Source: Amaricoccus macauensis_A
Lineage (GTDB): Bacteria > Pseudomonadota > Alphaproteobacteria > Rhodobacterales > Rhodobacteraceae
Length of the DNA: 64,000 nt
Reading direction: 5' to 3'
NCBI RefSeq assembly: GCF_049800915.1
Contig: NZ_JBNAFY010000004.1
Location: 186,001 to 250,000 of the forward strand
Positions 41,365 through 48,916 of this stretch are shown here, piece by piece (position 1 is the stretch's first letter; the number at the start of each line of letters is the position of its first letter). The notes beneath the pieces are model-generated. The model saw only the letters and a program-made list of their open reading frames with translations, did not search any database and was not told the DNA's origin. The position numbers and the translations under genes were made by a program.

Positions 41365-43029
41365 TCAGACGGTGATTGACTTGGGACGGCGACGGTCGAA
41401 CCACGTCACGACCATCAAGCGGGTGATGAAGAGTGCCGAGAACACCGAAGTCAGAATGCCGAGGCCAAGCGTCACGGCAAATCCGCGGACCGGGCCCGAT
41501 CCCATGAGATAAAGGATGGCGGCGGCTATCAGCGTGGTGATGTTAGCATCAACAATCGCGCTAAAGGCCTTCTCGTAGCCAAGTTGGATTGCGCGCGCAG
41601 GCCCCTTCGCCGTTTTCAGCTCCTCGCGAATACGCTCGTAGACCAGAACATTCGCATCAACTGCCATACCGATTGTCAGAACGAGGCCGGCAATACCGGG
41701 CAGGGTCAGCGTCGCACCGATGACGCTCAGAAGAGCGAAGATCAGCGCGATGTTGATAACAAGGGCGACGTTGGCAAACAGCCCGAACATGCCGTAGCTT
41801 GCGGTCATGAAGACAAGCACGGCGCCAAGCGCCACGACAGCTGCCACCTTTCCGGCCTCGATTGAATCGTGACCGAGTTCCGGGCCGATGGTTCTCTGTT
41901 CGAGAACCTTGATTTCGGCTGGAAGCGCGCCCGCGCGCAACAACACGGACAATCGGTTGGACTCCTCGGGCGTGAAATTCCCGGTGATGATGCCCGATCC
42001 CCCCGCAATATGGCTCTGGATCACCGGCGCCGAGATCACCTCCCCGTCCAGCACGATGGCGAAGGGAGAACCGATATTCTCGGCAGTGTAGCTGCCGAAG
42101 GCCGCGCCGCCTGCCGCGTTAAACCGGAAGCTGACAGCGGGGCGGCCGTTCTGGTCGAAGCTCGGCTGGCTGTCCACCAGTTGCTCGCCCGTCACGACTG
42201 AGCGCCGCTCCAGAACGTAGTAGACGCCTTCGATGTCCATCGAGGGATAGACGACCTCGTCCAGCCCCGGCTCCACCGCCGGGTCCGTCGTTTCCCGCAC
42301 CACGGCATGGAAGGAGAGCCGCGCCGTCTGGCCGATTACCTGGAGGAGTTCTTCAGCCGAGCCGATGCCAGGCACCTGCACCAGAATGCGGTCGGCACCC
42401 TGCCGTTGAATAGTGGGCTCCCGGGTTCCGGTCTCGTCCACGCGGCGCCGGATGATCTCGAGGCTCTGGCGCAAAGTCCGTTCATCGATGGCGCGCCGCT
42501 CGGCCTCCGAAAGCGTCACGACGACCTCGTCTCCGTCCGTGCGGGTCTCGAAATCGCGCGAAGCTGCTCCGGTGAAGGACAGGACAGGCTGGGACGCGGC
42601 ACGAACGGCATCCGCCGCGGCATCCATCGCATCAGGATTTCCGATCCGGATCCGTAACTCATCGGGCGCGCTGTCAAGGCGGCGCACCGACCCGACAAGA
42701 TCGCGCTCTTCCCTGAGAAGGTCGCGCAAGGTTGGCCACAGGCTCTCGATGCGCTCGACATACACGTCGGATGTCTGCACCTCTACCAGCACATGCGCAC
42801 CGCCCCGCAGATCGAGGCCGAGGTTGACCAGCTTGGACGGCAACATGCCTGGCCAGCCACCAAGCGCTGCCTCCTCCTCGGAGCCAAGCGTCTGCCCGGC
42901 TTCGACCATCGCGCGTGCATCATTCGCGCGTTCGACCCGGGAGTAGAACAGGTTCGGCAACGCGAGCGCCAACCCGAACAGGCAGATGAACAGAACGACC
43001 GTTCGCTTCCAGAGCGGAAATTGCAGCAT
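41365..43029 (-). CDS. secD: Protein translocase subunit SecD
   Basis: SecD is the large partner of SecF in the SecDF proton-driven motor. The 554-residue protein has an N-terminal helix (VVLFICLFGLALALPNLFY), the periplasmic P1 region with LDLRGGAHVLVEV and RVDETGTREPTIQRQGADRILVQVPG, the SNRLSVLLRAGALPAEI hinge, and five C-terminal helices ending in MAVDANVLVYERIREEL and GFAVTLGLGILTSVFSALFITR. It is 64 bases after yajC, and secF follows. Confidence 0.98.
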   Translation of the reverse strand: MLQFPLWKRTVVLFICLFGLALALPNLFYSRVERANDARAMVEAGQTLGSEEEAALGGWPGMLPSKLVNLGLDLRGGAHVLVEVQTSDVYVERIESLWPTLRDLLREERDLVGSVRRLDSAPDELRIRIGNPDAMDAAADAVRAASQPVLSFTGAASRDFETRTDGDEVVVTLSEAERRAIDERTLRQSLEIIRRRVDETGTREPTIQRQGADRILVQVPGIGSAEELLQVIGQTARLSFHAVVRETTDPAVEPGLDEVVYPSMDIEGVYYVLERRSVVTGEQLVDSQPSFDQNGRPAVSFRFNAAGGAAFGSYTAENIGSPFAIVLDGEVISAPVIQSHIAGGSGIITGNFTPEESNRLSVLLRAGALPAEIKVLEQRTIGPELGHDSIEAGKVAAVVALGAVLVFMTASYGMFGLFANVALVINIALIFALLSVIGATLTLPGIAGLVLTIGMAVDANVLVYERIREELKTAKGPARAIQLGYEKAFSAIVDANITTLIAAAILYLMGSGPVRGFAVTLGLGILTSVFSALFITRLMVVTWFDRRRPKSITV

Positions 43030-43093
43030 GGAGAGGTCCTATATGGGGCGCGGCCCGAGCATTCCGGGCCGAAACCGTCGCGAAGGCCGTCTA

Positions 43094-43420
43094 TCAGGCT
43101 TCAGCAGGCTCGGTCTTGCTGAGAACCTGCGTGATCGTGCCCTTGACGATCTTCACCTTGACGTTGGGCGCAATCTCGACTTCGACCTCGTTGTCCGCGA
43201 CCTTGGTGACCTTGCCGATCATGCCCCCTGAGGTGACGACCTGATCCCCACGCCGCAGCGCCTCGACCATGGCCTTGTGCTCCTTGACCTTCTTCTGCTG
43301 AGGCCGGATCATCAGGAAGTACATGATCGCGAAAATCAGCAGGATCGGCACGAAACTGATCAGGCCGCCAGCGGCCCCCTGAGCTCCGGCAGCCTGTGCA
43401 AAGGCAGGAGTTGCGAACAT
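43094..43420 (-). CDS. yajC: Sec translocon accessory subunit YajC
   Basis: YajC is a small single-pass inner-membrane protein that associates with SecDF and YidC. The 108-residue product has the anchor GGLISFVPILLIFAIMYFLMIRPQQKK and a cytoplasmic SH3-like part (GDQVVTSGGMIGKVTKV) as expected. The ATG giving MFATPAFAQA was chosen because AGAGGG is eight bases upstream; an in-frame start 15 codons earlier has no support. It is the first gene of the yajC-secD-secF operon, with a roughly 440-bp regulatory region ahead. Confidence 0.95.
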   Translation of the reverse strand: MFATPAFAQAAGAQGAAGGLISFVPILLIFAIMYFLMIRPQQKKVKEHKAMVEALRRGDQVVTSGGMIGKVTKVADNEVEVEIAPNVKVKIVKGTITQVLSKTEPAEA

Positions 43421-43584
43421 GCGTGTGACCCTCTTCTCTATCGGCCGGGCCTCCGGCCCAGGCACCCATCATCCGGCAGGACACCCCGCCGGCAAAATCG
43501 CGCGGACACTAGCGCCGGGCCCCGGCGATGGCAAGACGGCGCGCAGTGCGGGGTTCCCCCGGCTCCGGGCGAAACGTTAATGAG

Positions 43585-43613
43585 AGGCTAAGGAGAGTGG
43601 ACCCGTTTTTCAA
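43585..43613 (-). promoter_or_regulatory. Candidate promoter for yajC-secDF
   Basis: On the minus strand TTGAAA (43613-43608) and TAGCCT (43590-43585) are 17 bases apart. The -35 is close to consensus and the -10 is weak, which fits a promoter assisted by an upstream-bound regulator. It lies about 165 bases ahead of the yajC ATG. Confidence 0.35.
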
Positions 43614-43673
43614 CGCGACGGGGGAAACGTCGGATTTTGACGTAAGATGAATTGCATAGAATATTTTCTTGAG

Positions 43674-43711
43674 TATGGAATCGATATGGAACGTGTATGG
43701 TTTCGGTATGG
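43674..43711. repeat. Four tandem 11-bp TATGG repeats upstream of yajC
   Basis: TATGG begins at 43674, 43685, 43696 and 43707, an exact 11-bp period; the first two copies extend to TATGGAA. The same core and spacing occur upstream of the Amt-chemoreceptor gene, in the same orientation relative to the downstream gene. The array ends with an inverted CCATA at 43720. Confidence 0.7.
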
Positions 43712-43723
43712 CAAACCAACCAT

Positions 43724-43738
43724 ACGCAACGTTTGCGT
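43724..43738. repeat. Inverted repeat ACGCAA-CGT-TTGCGT
   Basis: Six-base perfect arms flank a three-base centre, directly beside the 11-bp repeat array. Partial copies of the same words (GCGTAACGT, GCGCAACACGT) follow up to 43757. It looks like a second operator. Confidence 0.5.
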
Positions 43739-43863
43739 AACGTCTGCGCAACACGTCAGCCGACAATATTTGATCTGAGGACCGCAGGACAGGATAGTCT
43801 CACCGGGGAACTTCTGCGTGAGAAACCGGCGCTACGGCCCCTGTCCCAATGACAATCACAGGT

Positions 43864-44109
43864 CTACGAACGGTCCCGAATTTCGCGCAGGTAGTCCAGA
43901 ACAGCGTAGATGACCCTGTAGAGGACATAGTACATGAACAACATGTTGGCGAACGGAATGAGGCTCGAGATTACCCAGATCGCCGGACTTGCCCCCTCGA
44001 TCCTTCTGGCCAGGAAGAAGTTCCCGATTGCAAACGGGATCGTCAGCAGCACGAGAGGCAGAAATGAGAGTAGCATGTGAATCGCGGGATCAACTGCAGG
44101 CGGCTCCAT
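43864..44109 (-). CDS. Hypothetical small membrane protein
   Basis: This predicted 81-residue protein has two or three hydrophobic helices (HMLLSFLPLVLLTIPFAIGNFFLA; SPAIWVISSLIPFANMLFMYYVLYRVIYAVL) and a charged end DYLREIRDRS. The ATG at MEPPAVDP was chosen because GGAAGGAAG lies just ahead of it; the frame extends 18 codons further upstream without support. The arrangement, with Arg-Arg between the helices, is like many small alphaproteobacterial membrane proteins of the PLDc_N or superinfection-immunity kind, but I cannot assign a family. It stands alone between pirin and the yajC regulatory region. Confidence 0.65.
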   Translation of the reverse strand: MEPPAVDPAIHMLLSFLPLVLLTIPFAIGNFFLARRIEGASPAIWVISSLIPFANMLFMYYVLYRVIYAVLDYLREIRDRS

Positions 44110-44327
44110 GAACGACTTCCTTCCAGTTCCTTCAAACAAAGAGACGTGCCGCGAACTAAGCAAACATTACTAAGGCCACGTTGCACAAAAGGCTGCAAAA
44201 CCATTAAAATCTGCAATATTTCTCATGTATGACTACGCTTCTCCTGTGAGGGGCCGAAACGCAGTGTGGACTTCTGTGCCGCAGGACTTTGCGGCGACGA
44301 AGCGCCCAAATTGAGGTTATCGACTGC

Positions 44328-44377
44328 GTCACGCCCGGACCGATGCCAGGCCGACCGGCACGTTATTCGGGCGTGAC
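44328..44377. repeat. 50-base nested inverted repeat downstream of the pirin gene
   Basis: GTCACGCCCG (44328-44337) and CGGGCGTGAC (44368-44377) are perfect ten-base arms. Within the 30-base loop a smaller stem TGCC-a-GG / CC-GGCA (44344-44360) can also form. It sits 13 bases after the pirin stop codon. No T-run follows, so it is not a classic terminator and may be an mRNA 3'-end protector or structured RNA. Confidence 0.5.
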
Positions 44378-44389
44378 AAGGCTGCATTC

Positions 44390-45310
44390 CTATTTCGCGG
44401 CGGCATTTTCCCGGATGAACCTGCCGGTCTGAAGGTCACGCATCGCCTCCATCAGTTCGGCGCGCGTGTTCATGACGATCGGACCGTGCCAGGCCACCGG
44501 CTCCTTGAGGGGACGGCCGCTGACAAGAAGAAAGCGCACGCCCTCCGCACCAGAACGAACCGTGATCTCGTCGCCGGTGTCGAACCGCACGAGCGTTCGG
44601 TTCCCTGACATATCGCGAATGTTGAGCTCCTGCCCCCGATATTCCTTCTCGACCTTCACACCTTCGGGTGCCGAGGCATCCCGAAAGCTCGCGGTTCCCT
44701 GGAATACATAGGCGAAAGCACTGGAATAGGTGTCGACGGGCAACGTCTTGCGCAGGTTCGGCGGCACCCAGACGTCGAGATACATGGGTTCTGCCGCGAT
44801 CCCGTCCACCGGACCCTTCTGTCCCCAGAAACTGCCGACGATGACCTTCACCCGGGTCCCGTCGTCATCGACGATTTCGGGAATGTCCGCGCCCTGAATG
44901 TCCTGATAGCGCGGCGAGGTCATCTTTAGGGAGGATGGCAGGTTCGCCCAAAGCTGGAAACCGTGCATCCGGCCCCGCGCGCTGCCCCGTGGCATTTCCT
45001 GATGCATGATGCCGGAGCCCGCGGTCATCCACTGAACCGATCCTGCACCGAGCAGCCCGCGGTTGCCGAGGCTATCGGAATGCTCAACCTCGCCATCGAG
45101 TACATATGTGATCGTCTCGATGCCCCGATGCGGGTGCCAGGGAAATCCAGCCTTGTAATCCGCGGGATCGTCGTTGCGGAAATCATCGAGGAGCAGGAAG
45201 GGATCGCTCTCCGATGTGTCTCCGAACCCGAAGGCCCGGTGAAGCTTGACACCCGCGCCCTCGATGGCCGGGGTCGCCCTTATTTCGTTCTTCACGGCCC
45301 TGAAAGACAT
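44390..45310 (-). CDS. Pirin family protein
   Basis: This 306-residue bicupin has the pirin metal site in the N-terminal cupin: FPWHPHRGIETITYVLDGEVEHSDSLGN with three His and the downstream Glu in GSGIMHQEMP. Bacterial pirins can act as quercetin dioxygenases or bind regulatory partners; which applies is unknown. The C-terminal cupin (YVFQGTASFRD to GPIVMNTRAEL) is complete. The ATG is preceded by a perfect AGGAGG; the frame extends 71 codons upstream into the promoter region and that part is not coding. It is divergent from the TPR-sulfotransferase gene. Confidence 0.93.
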   Translation of the reverse strand: MSFRAVKNEIRATPAIEGAGVKLHRAFGFGDTSESDPFLLLDDFRNDDPADYKAGFPWHPHRGIETITYVLDGEVEHSDSLGNRGLLGAGSVQWMTAGSGIMHQEMPRGSARGRMHGFQLWANLPSSLKMTSPRYQDIQGADIPEIVDDDGTRVKVIVGSFWGQKGPVDGIAAEPMYLDVWVPPNLRKTLPVDTYSSAFAYVFQGTASFRDASAPEGVKVEKEYRGQELNIRDMSGNRTLVRFDTGDEITVRSGAEGVRFLLVSGRPLKEPVAWHGPIVMNTRAELMEAMRDLQTGRFIRENAAAK

Positions 45311-45521
45311 GACGCACCTCCTGATTTGCTTGCCACTAAAGATACGATCGACACCGGAAGGAACAATGCGCTGTTCTGCGAAAACATTGTTTCCATTTCT
45401 GCGCCTAAAATCATGCGAGATCTGATATTTGACCAAACCGGATCCGGCGCGTTTGGAATTTGGAAACCCTTTCGGAAGAGATCTGGGGCCTGGAAACGAA
45501 CTCAGCCTCCGGAACTTGCCC

Positions 45522-47396
45522 ATGTCTGCGAAACCTCAGTCGATCGACCGGACCCTGTCACAGGCGCGGAGCTTCGCGAAGCGGGGCGAGATCATGCAGG
45601 CCGAGGCACTCTATCGCGATGTTCTGGAGCGCTTCCCGCAAAACAAGCGGGCGATCACGGGTCTGCGCGACCTGACGAATGATGTGACGGAGCAGAAAAA
45701 GAACGCGCTCAAGAAGAAGGCCGTCCCCATATCCGAGAGGGTCGACCCCGCGACGGCCTCGGTCAATCGCGGGCGGCGATACCTGGCCGCCCATCGCCCC
45801 GACCGCGCAGAGGCGGCGTTTGCGGAAGCGGTGCAGGCGAACCCGAAATCGGCAGCCGCCCTGAGCGGGCTCAGCGCCTCGCTCCGACTGCTGGGCCGCA
45901 CCCAGGAAGCCATCGATGCCGCGAGACGCGCGATCGAGATAAACCCCCTCCTCGGGATCGCGCATGAGAACCTCGGTAGCGCACTGGTCCAGATGGAAGA
46001 CCATCCCGAAGCGCTCTTGTGCTTCGCCGAGGCCATGCGCCTCAATCCGATGTATTCGGCGACCTACGTCAACACCGCCGAGGCGCTGATGTCGCTCGGC
46101 AAATACGACGAGGCGCTGAAGAGCTTGGGGATCGCCCTCAAGATCAAGCCGGACTCTCCGCAGATCCACAGCCAGCTCGGAACGTCGCTGAACAAGATGG
46201 GTCGTCACGACGAGGCCCTGGAAAGCCTCAACGAAGCGCTTCGGCTCTCTCCGAGACAGTCGGCCGTGCACAACAATATAGGGGCCGTGCTCGGCGCCAT
46301 GGGCAACCGCTCAGACGCCTGCAACAGCTTTGCGCGTGCGGTCGAATTGCAGAAGGAGCATGCCCAGGCTCACTTCAACCTGGCGAACTACAAGAAATTC
46401 AGCGAAGGCGACCCGCAGATCGCGGAAATGCGTGAGTTGCTGGACCGCCCCGGTGTCTCTTCCGAGGATGCACGCTTCTTCAATTTCGCCCTCGGGAAGG
46501 CCTACGAGGACCTCGGCGAATTTGCGGAGAGCTTCCCCTATTATCTCGAGGGAAACCGCTTGCGGAAGGAATCCTCGGGCTACGAGTTCGGCATGGACAT
46601 CCGGCTGTTCAACCGGATCAAGAGCATGTTCCCCGAAGAGAATCCGCCGGCTCTCACCGACGAAGCATGGGACGGACCGCGCCCGGTCTTCGTGGTCGGA
46701 ATGCCCCGGTCCGGCACCTCGCTCATGGAGCAGATCCTCGCGAGTCACAGCAGCGTCTATGGTGCGGGCGAGCTCGAGCTTCTGGCCCGTGCCGCGCGGC
46801 GGGTGTTCTTCTCCGAGGAAGGCATGACCACCGGCCGGATCACGGACGAGCAACTTCGCGAGTGTCGCGACGACTACCGGGACGGCATCGCCAAGCTCGG
46901 GATCGAGTCCCCCGTCTTCGTCGACAAGATGCCGCTCAACTTCCGCTTTGCCGGCTGGATTCTCTCTTCCATGCCGGAGGCACGGATCATTCACATGCAG
47001 CGCGACCCGGTCGCGACATGCTGGTCCGTTTTCAAACACTGCTTCGCCAGCCGCGGCAACGGTTACGCCTATGACCTCGATGACCTTGGCAGGTATTTCG
47101 GCCTCTATCGGGACCTGATGGCCTACTGGCACCGTCTCTACCCCGGCCGCATCCTCGACATGCCTTATGAGGATCTGACGGAACACCAGGAAGAACAGTC
47201 CCGCCGGGCCCTCGAGCATGCGGAATTGCCCTGGGAAGACGCTGTTCTGGAATTCCACCGCACCAAGCGCTCGGTGATGACGGCTTCTGCGAACCAGGTT
47301 CGCAAGAAGATGTACAAGGGTAGCTCGCAGGCCTGGCACAAGTATGAGCAGTGGCTCGATCCTCTCAAGGCTGCGCTCGGCGAAAACCTGACGTGA
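45522..47396 (+). CDS. TPR-repeat sulfotransferase family protein
   Basis: This 624-residue protein has an N-terminal array of at least six tetratricopeptide repeats (for example NPKSAAALSGLSASLRLLGR, NPLLGIAHENLGSALVQMED, KPDSPQIHSQLGTSLNKMGR) up to about residue 320, and a C-terminal PAPS-dependent sulfotransferase domain. The 5'-phosphosulfate loop is VGMPRSGTSLMEQIL and the 3'-phosphate motif is RDPVATCWSVFKHCF. The combination resembles TPST-like or capsule-modifying sulfotransferases, with the TPRs recruiting the acceptor. The ATG was placed at MSAKPQSIDRT. It ends 80 bases before rnpB. Acceptor unknown; no polysaccharide genes are nearby. Confidence 0.9.
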   Translation: MSAKPQSIDRTLSQARSFAKRGEIMQAEALYRDVLERFPQNKRAITGLRDLTNDVTEQKKNALKKKAVPISERVDPATASVNRGRRYLAAHRPDRAEAAFAEAVQANPKSAAALSGLSASLRLLGRTQEAIDAARRAIEINPLLGIAHENLGSALVQMEDHPEALLCFAEAMRLNPMYSATYVNTAEALMSLGKYDEALKSLGIALKIKPDSPQIHSQLGTSLNKMGRHDEALESLNEALRLSPRQSAVHNNIGAVLGAMGNRSDACNSFARAVELQKEHAQAHFNLANYKKFSEGDPQIAEMRELLDRPGVSSEDARFFNFALGKAYEDLGEFAESFPYYLEGNRLRKESSGYEFGMDIRLFNRIKSMFPEENPPALTDEAWDGPRPVFVVGMPRSGTSLMEQILASHSSVYGAGELELLARAARRVFFSEEGMTTGRITDEQLRECRDDYRDGIAKLGIESPVFVDKMPLNFRFAGWILSSMPEARIIHMQRDPVATCWSVFKHCFASRGNGYAYDLDDLGRYFGLYRDLMAYWHRLYPGRILDMPYEDLTEHQEEQSRRALEHAELPWEDAVLEFHRTKRSVMTASANQVRKKMYKGSSQAWHKYEQWLDPLKAALGENLT

Positions 47397-47476
47397 TCCT
47401 TCCCCTGCGGCCTGCCTGCCGCAGCTGGCACGCAAAGCCGATTGACCATCATTTGCCCAATCCCTAAGGAACCCTC

Positions 47477-47855
47477 CTGCGGATGGCCGGATGGCCGCGG
47501 CGTGAAAGCGTCGAGGAAAGTCCGGACTCCAGGGAGACATGGCGGCGGGTAACGCCCGCCCGGGGCAACCCGAGGGAAAGCGCCACAGAGAACAGACCGC
47601 CCGCACCTTCGGGTCGCGGGTAAGGGTGAAACGGTGGGGTAAGAGCCCACCGCGCTGGCGGCAACGTCGGCGGCACGGCAAGCCCCGCCAGGAGCAAGGC
47701 CAAATAGGGACCGCGCCGGGGCCTCGCGCCCCAGGGTTCTCCCGCCCAGGCGGTCCGGGTTGGCTGCTAGATCCCGCCGGCAACGGTGGGGCCAGAGGAA
47801 TGGTCATCGGTGTGCGAAAGCACACGACAGAATCCGGCTTACAGGCCATCCGCAG
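47477..47855 (+). ncRNA. rnpB: RNase P RNA (type A, M1 RNA)
   Basis: This is the catalytic RNA that trims the 5' ends of pre-tRNAs. The ends were set by the perfect 12-bp P1 helix CTGCGGATGGCC (47477-47488) with GGCCATCCGCAG (47844-47855). Universal elements are in order: GAGGAAAGTCCGGACTCC (47513-47530), CACAGAGAACAGACCGCC (47584-47601), GGTAAGGGTGAAACGGTGGG, GGCTGCTAGATCC, AGAGGAATGGTCATC, and ACAGAATCCGGCTTACAGG just before the 3' P1 strand. Length of about 379 bases is normal. The exact transcript ends may extend a few bases. No strong intrinsic terminator follows; a small GGCATG/CATGCC hairpin lies at 47863-47880. Confidence 0.97.
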
Positions 47856-48030
47856 ACCTCACGGCATGGGATCTCATGCCACAGTTGGCTGGCGAATCGC
47901 GAGGACGCCCATTTTTCCGGCTTTTGTCGCAAAAATGCCCGCACCGCGCCTTCCAGGGGCGAATTTTGCCTGCGAAAAACTACCTCAGATTGAATCTAGA
48001 TGTTGCGCCATGAACGCCACGCAATCCCAA

Positions 48031-48047
48031 TATGTTCTTGGAACATA
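48031..48047. repeat. Palindrome TATGTTC-TTG-GAACATA
   Basis: Seven-base perfect arms are separated by three bases, in an AT-rich part of the rnpB-mraZ region. The size and symmetry suit a dimeric regulator. It is not the GTTC-N7-GTTC LexA box of alphaproteobacteria. Confidence 0.5.
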
Positions 48048-48311
48048 GAATTTTTTGGAAAATTGAGGCAAATCTGCATCAGAGATGCGGTGCAAGACCA
48101 CGATATCCCACAAAAATCCATTGAGTTGTACAAGGTGCCATGCTATCCAAAATTCCACGGACAGCGGCGTATGACGAACAAGGGTCAAAGCACCCCAAAA
48201 TCAAAAATTCGGCAGGCTTCATACAGGCACGCAGCTTTCCGCAACGAGGCGAAGACCCGACGCGAACGACGATCGAGAGCAGACCATAAAAACGGCGGCG
48301 CAGTCGGGCCG

Positions 48312-48347
48312 TGGACCCAAAATGGGACCGAATGGCGGGTCGTGCAC
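48312..48347 (+). promoter_or_regulatory. Candidate MraZ-binding repeats
   Basis: TGG words start at 48312 (TGGAC), 48323 (TGGGA) and 48333 (TGGCG), with TGCAC at 48343, so they are spaced 11, 10 and 10 bases. MraZ is known to bind TGGGN direct repeats at about 10-bp spacing upstream of its own gene and represses the cluster. The copies here deviate from TGGG, so the call is tentative. Confidence 0.4.
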
Positions 48348-48403
48348 AGAAGATGCACGGCCCGCCATTCGCTTGAAGAGGGCATTGAGCAGGAGACTGG
48401 CCG

Positions 48404-48916
48404 TTGGCACGGCGCTTCAGAGGCGAATCGGTCCACAAGGTAGACCAGAAGGGTCGCGTGTCGGTCCCCGCCTCCTTTCGCCGTGTGATCGAGGAAGGCG
48501 ACCCCGACTGGTCCCCCGGCAGCCAGCCCACATTCGTTCTCATCTACGGCCTCCCCGGAAAACCGCATCTTCAGGGCTACACGGTCAAGGGCGTGGCCGA
48601 GCTTGAAGCGATGGTCGACCGGATGCCCCGCTTCTCCAAGAAGCGCCGCGCGATGGAGCATATCCTGAGCACGAAATCATCCGATGCCCAGGTCGATGAC
48701 AACGGCCGCATCATCCTTTCCGCGAAACTGCGCGAGATCGCCGGCCTGAACGGTGAAGCGGTCTTTGCCGGCGCAAACAAGAACTTCGAGGTCTGGTCAC
48801 CCGAGGCCTATGCCGAGCATGAAGCAATGCTCATGGAGACAATCGACGATCTCGGCGGCGCGGACGCACTCGAGAACATCTTCGAGGAACTCGAAGAAGA
48901 CGGAGGTGGCCTGTGA
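48404..48916 (+). CDS. mraZ: Division/cell-wall cluster transcriptional repressor MraZ
   Basis: MraZ is an AbrB-like DNA-binding protein that forms rings and represses the dcw cluster by binding upstream repeats. The 170-residue protein has the two swapped-hairpin repeats: GESVHKVDQKGRVSVPASFR near the N-terminus and SSDAQVDDNGRIILSAKLRE in the second half. The start is a TTG with AGGAGA eight bases ahead, giving the standard MARRFRGE beginning. The stop codon overlaps the rsmH GTG (GTGA), so translation is coupled. Confidence 0.96.
   Translation: MARRFRGESVHKVDQKGRVSVPASFRRVIEEGDPDWSPGSQPTFVLIYGLPGKPHLQGYTVKGVAELEAMVDRMPRFSKKRRAMEHILSTKSSDAQVDDNGRIILSAKLREIAGLNGEAVFAGANKNFEVWSPEAYAEHEAMLMETIDDLGGADALENIFEELEEDGGGL

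Larger units (their letters stand above)
43421..43863. other. 443-bp non-coding region upstream of yajC-secDF
   Basis: This stretch separates yajC from the next gene on the same strand. It is clearly more AT-rich between 43620 and 43740 than the surroundings. It holds a candidate promoter at 43585-43613, a four-copy 11-bp repeat array at 43674-43711, and an inverted repeat at 43724-43738. A minus-strand frame of 85 codons crosses it, but it has no homology signal and runs through the repeats, so I do not call it. Confidence 0.6.
47856..48403. other. 548-bp non-coding region between rnpB and mraZ
   Basis: The stretch holds the 3' flank of rnpB and the control region of the division cluster. 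From about 47985 to 48190 it is much richer in A and T than the rest of the window and contains the palindrome at 48031-48047. A candidate MraZ-binding array lies at 48312-48347. Minus-strand frames of up to 67 codons exist but show no family, ribosome binding site or codon bias that would support a gene. Confidence 0.6.

Noticed and set aside
43577..43591. TTAA-N7-CTAA, close to a CtrA-binding site
   Set aside because: One arm deviates from TTAA and a single imperfect copy is expected by chance in this amount of sequence.
43509..43766. Minus-strand frame of 85 codons upstream of yajC
   Set aside because: It runs through the 11-bp repeat array and the candidate promoter, with no ribosome binding site or family signal.
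46311..47849. Long minus-strand frame (512 codons) across the sulfotransferase gene and rnpB
   Set aside because: It is antisense to a clear gene and to RNase P RNA, and its translation has no recognisable domain; high GC makes such frames common.
47985..48188. Minus-strand frame of 67 codons between rnpB and mraZ
   Set aside because: Lies in the AT-rich island, no ribosome binding site and no homology I recognise; chance frame is more likely.
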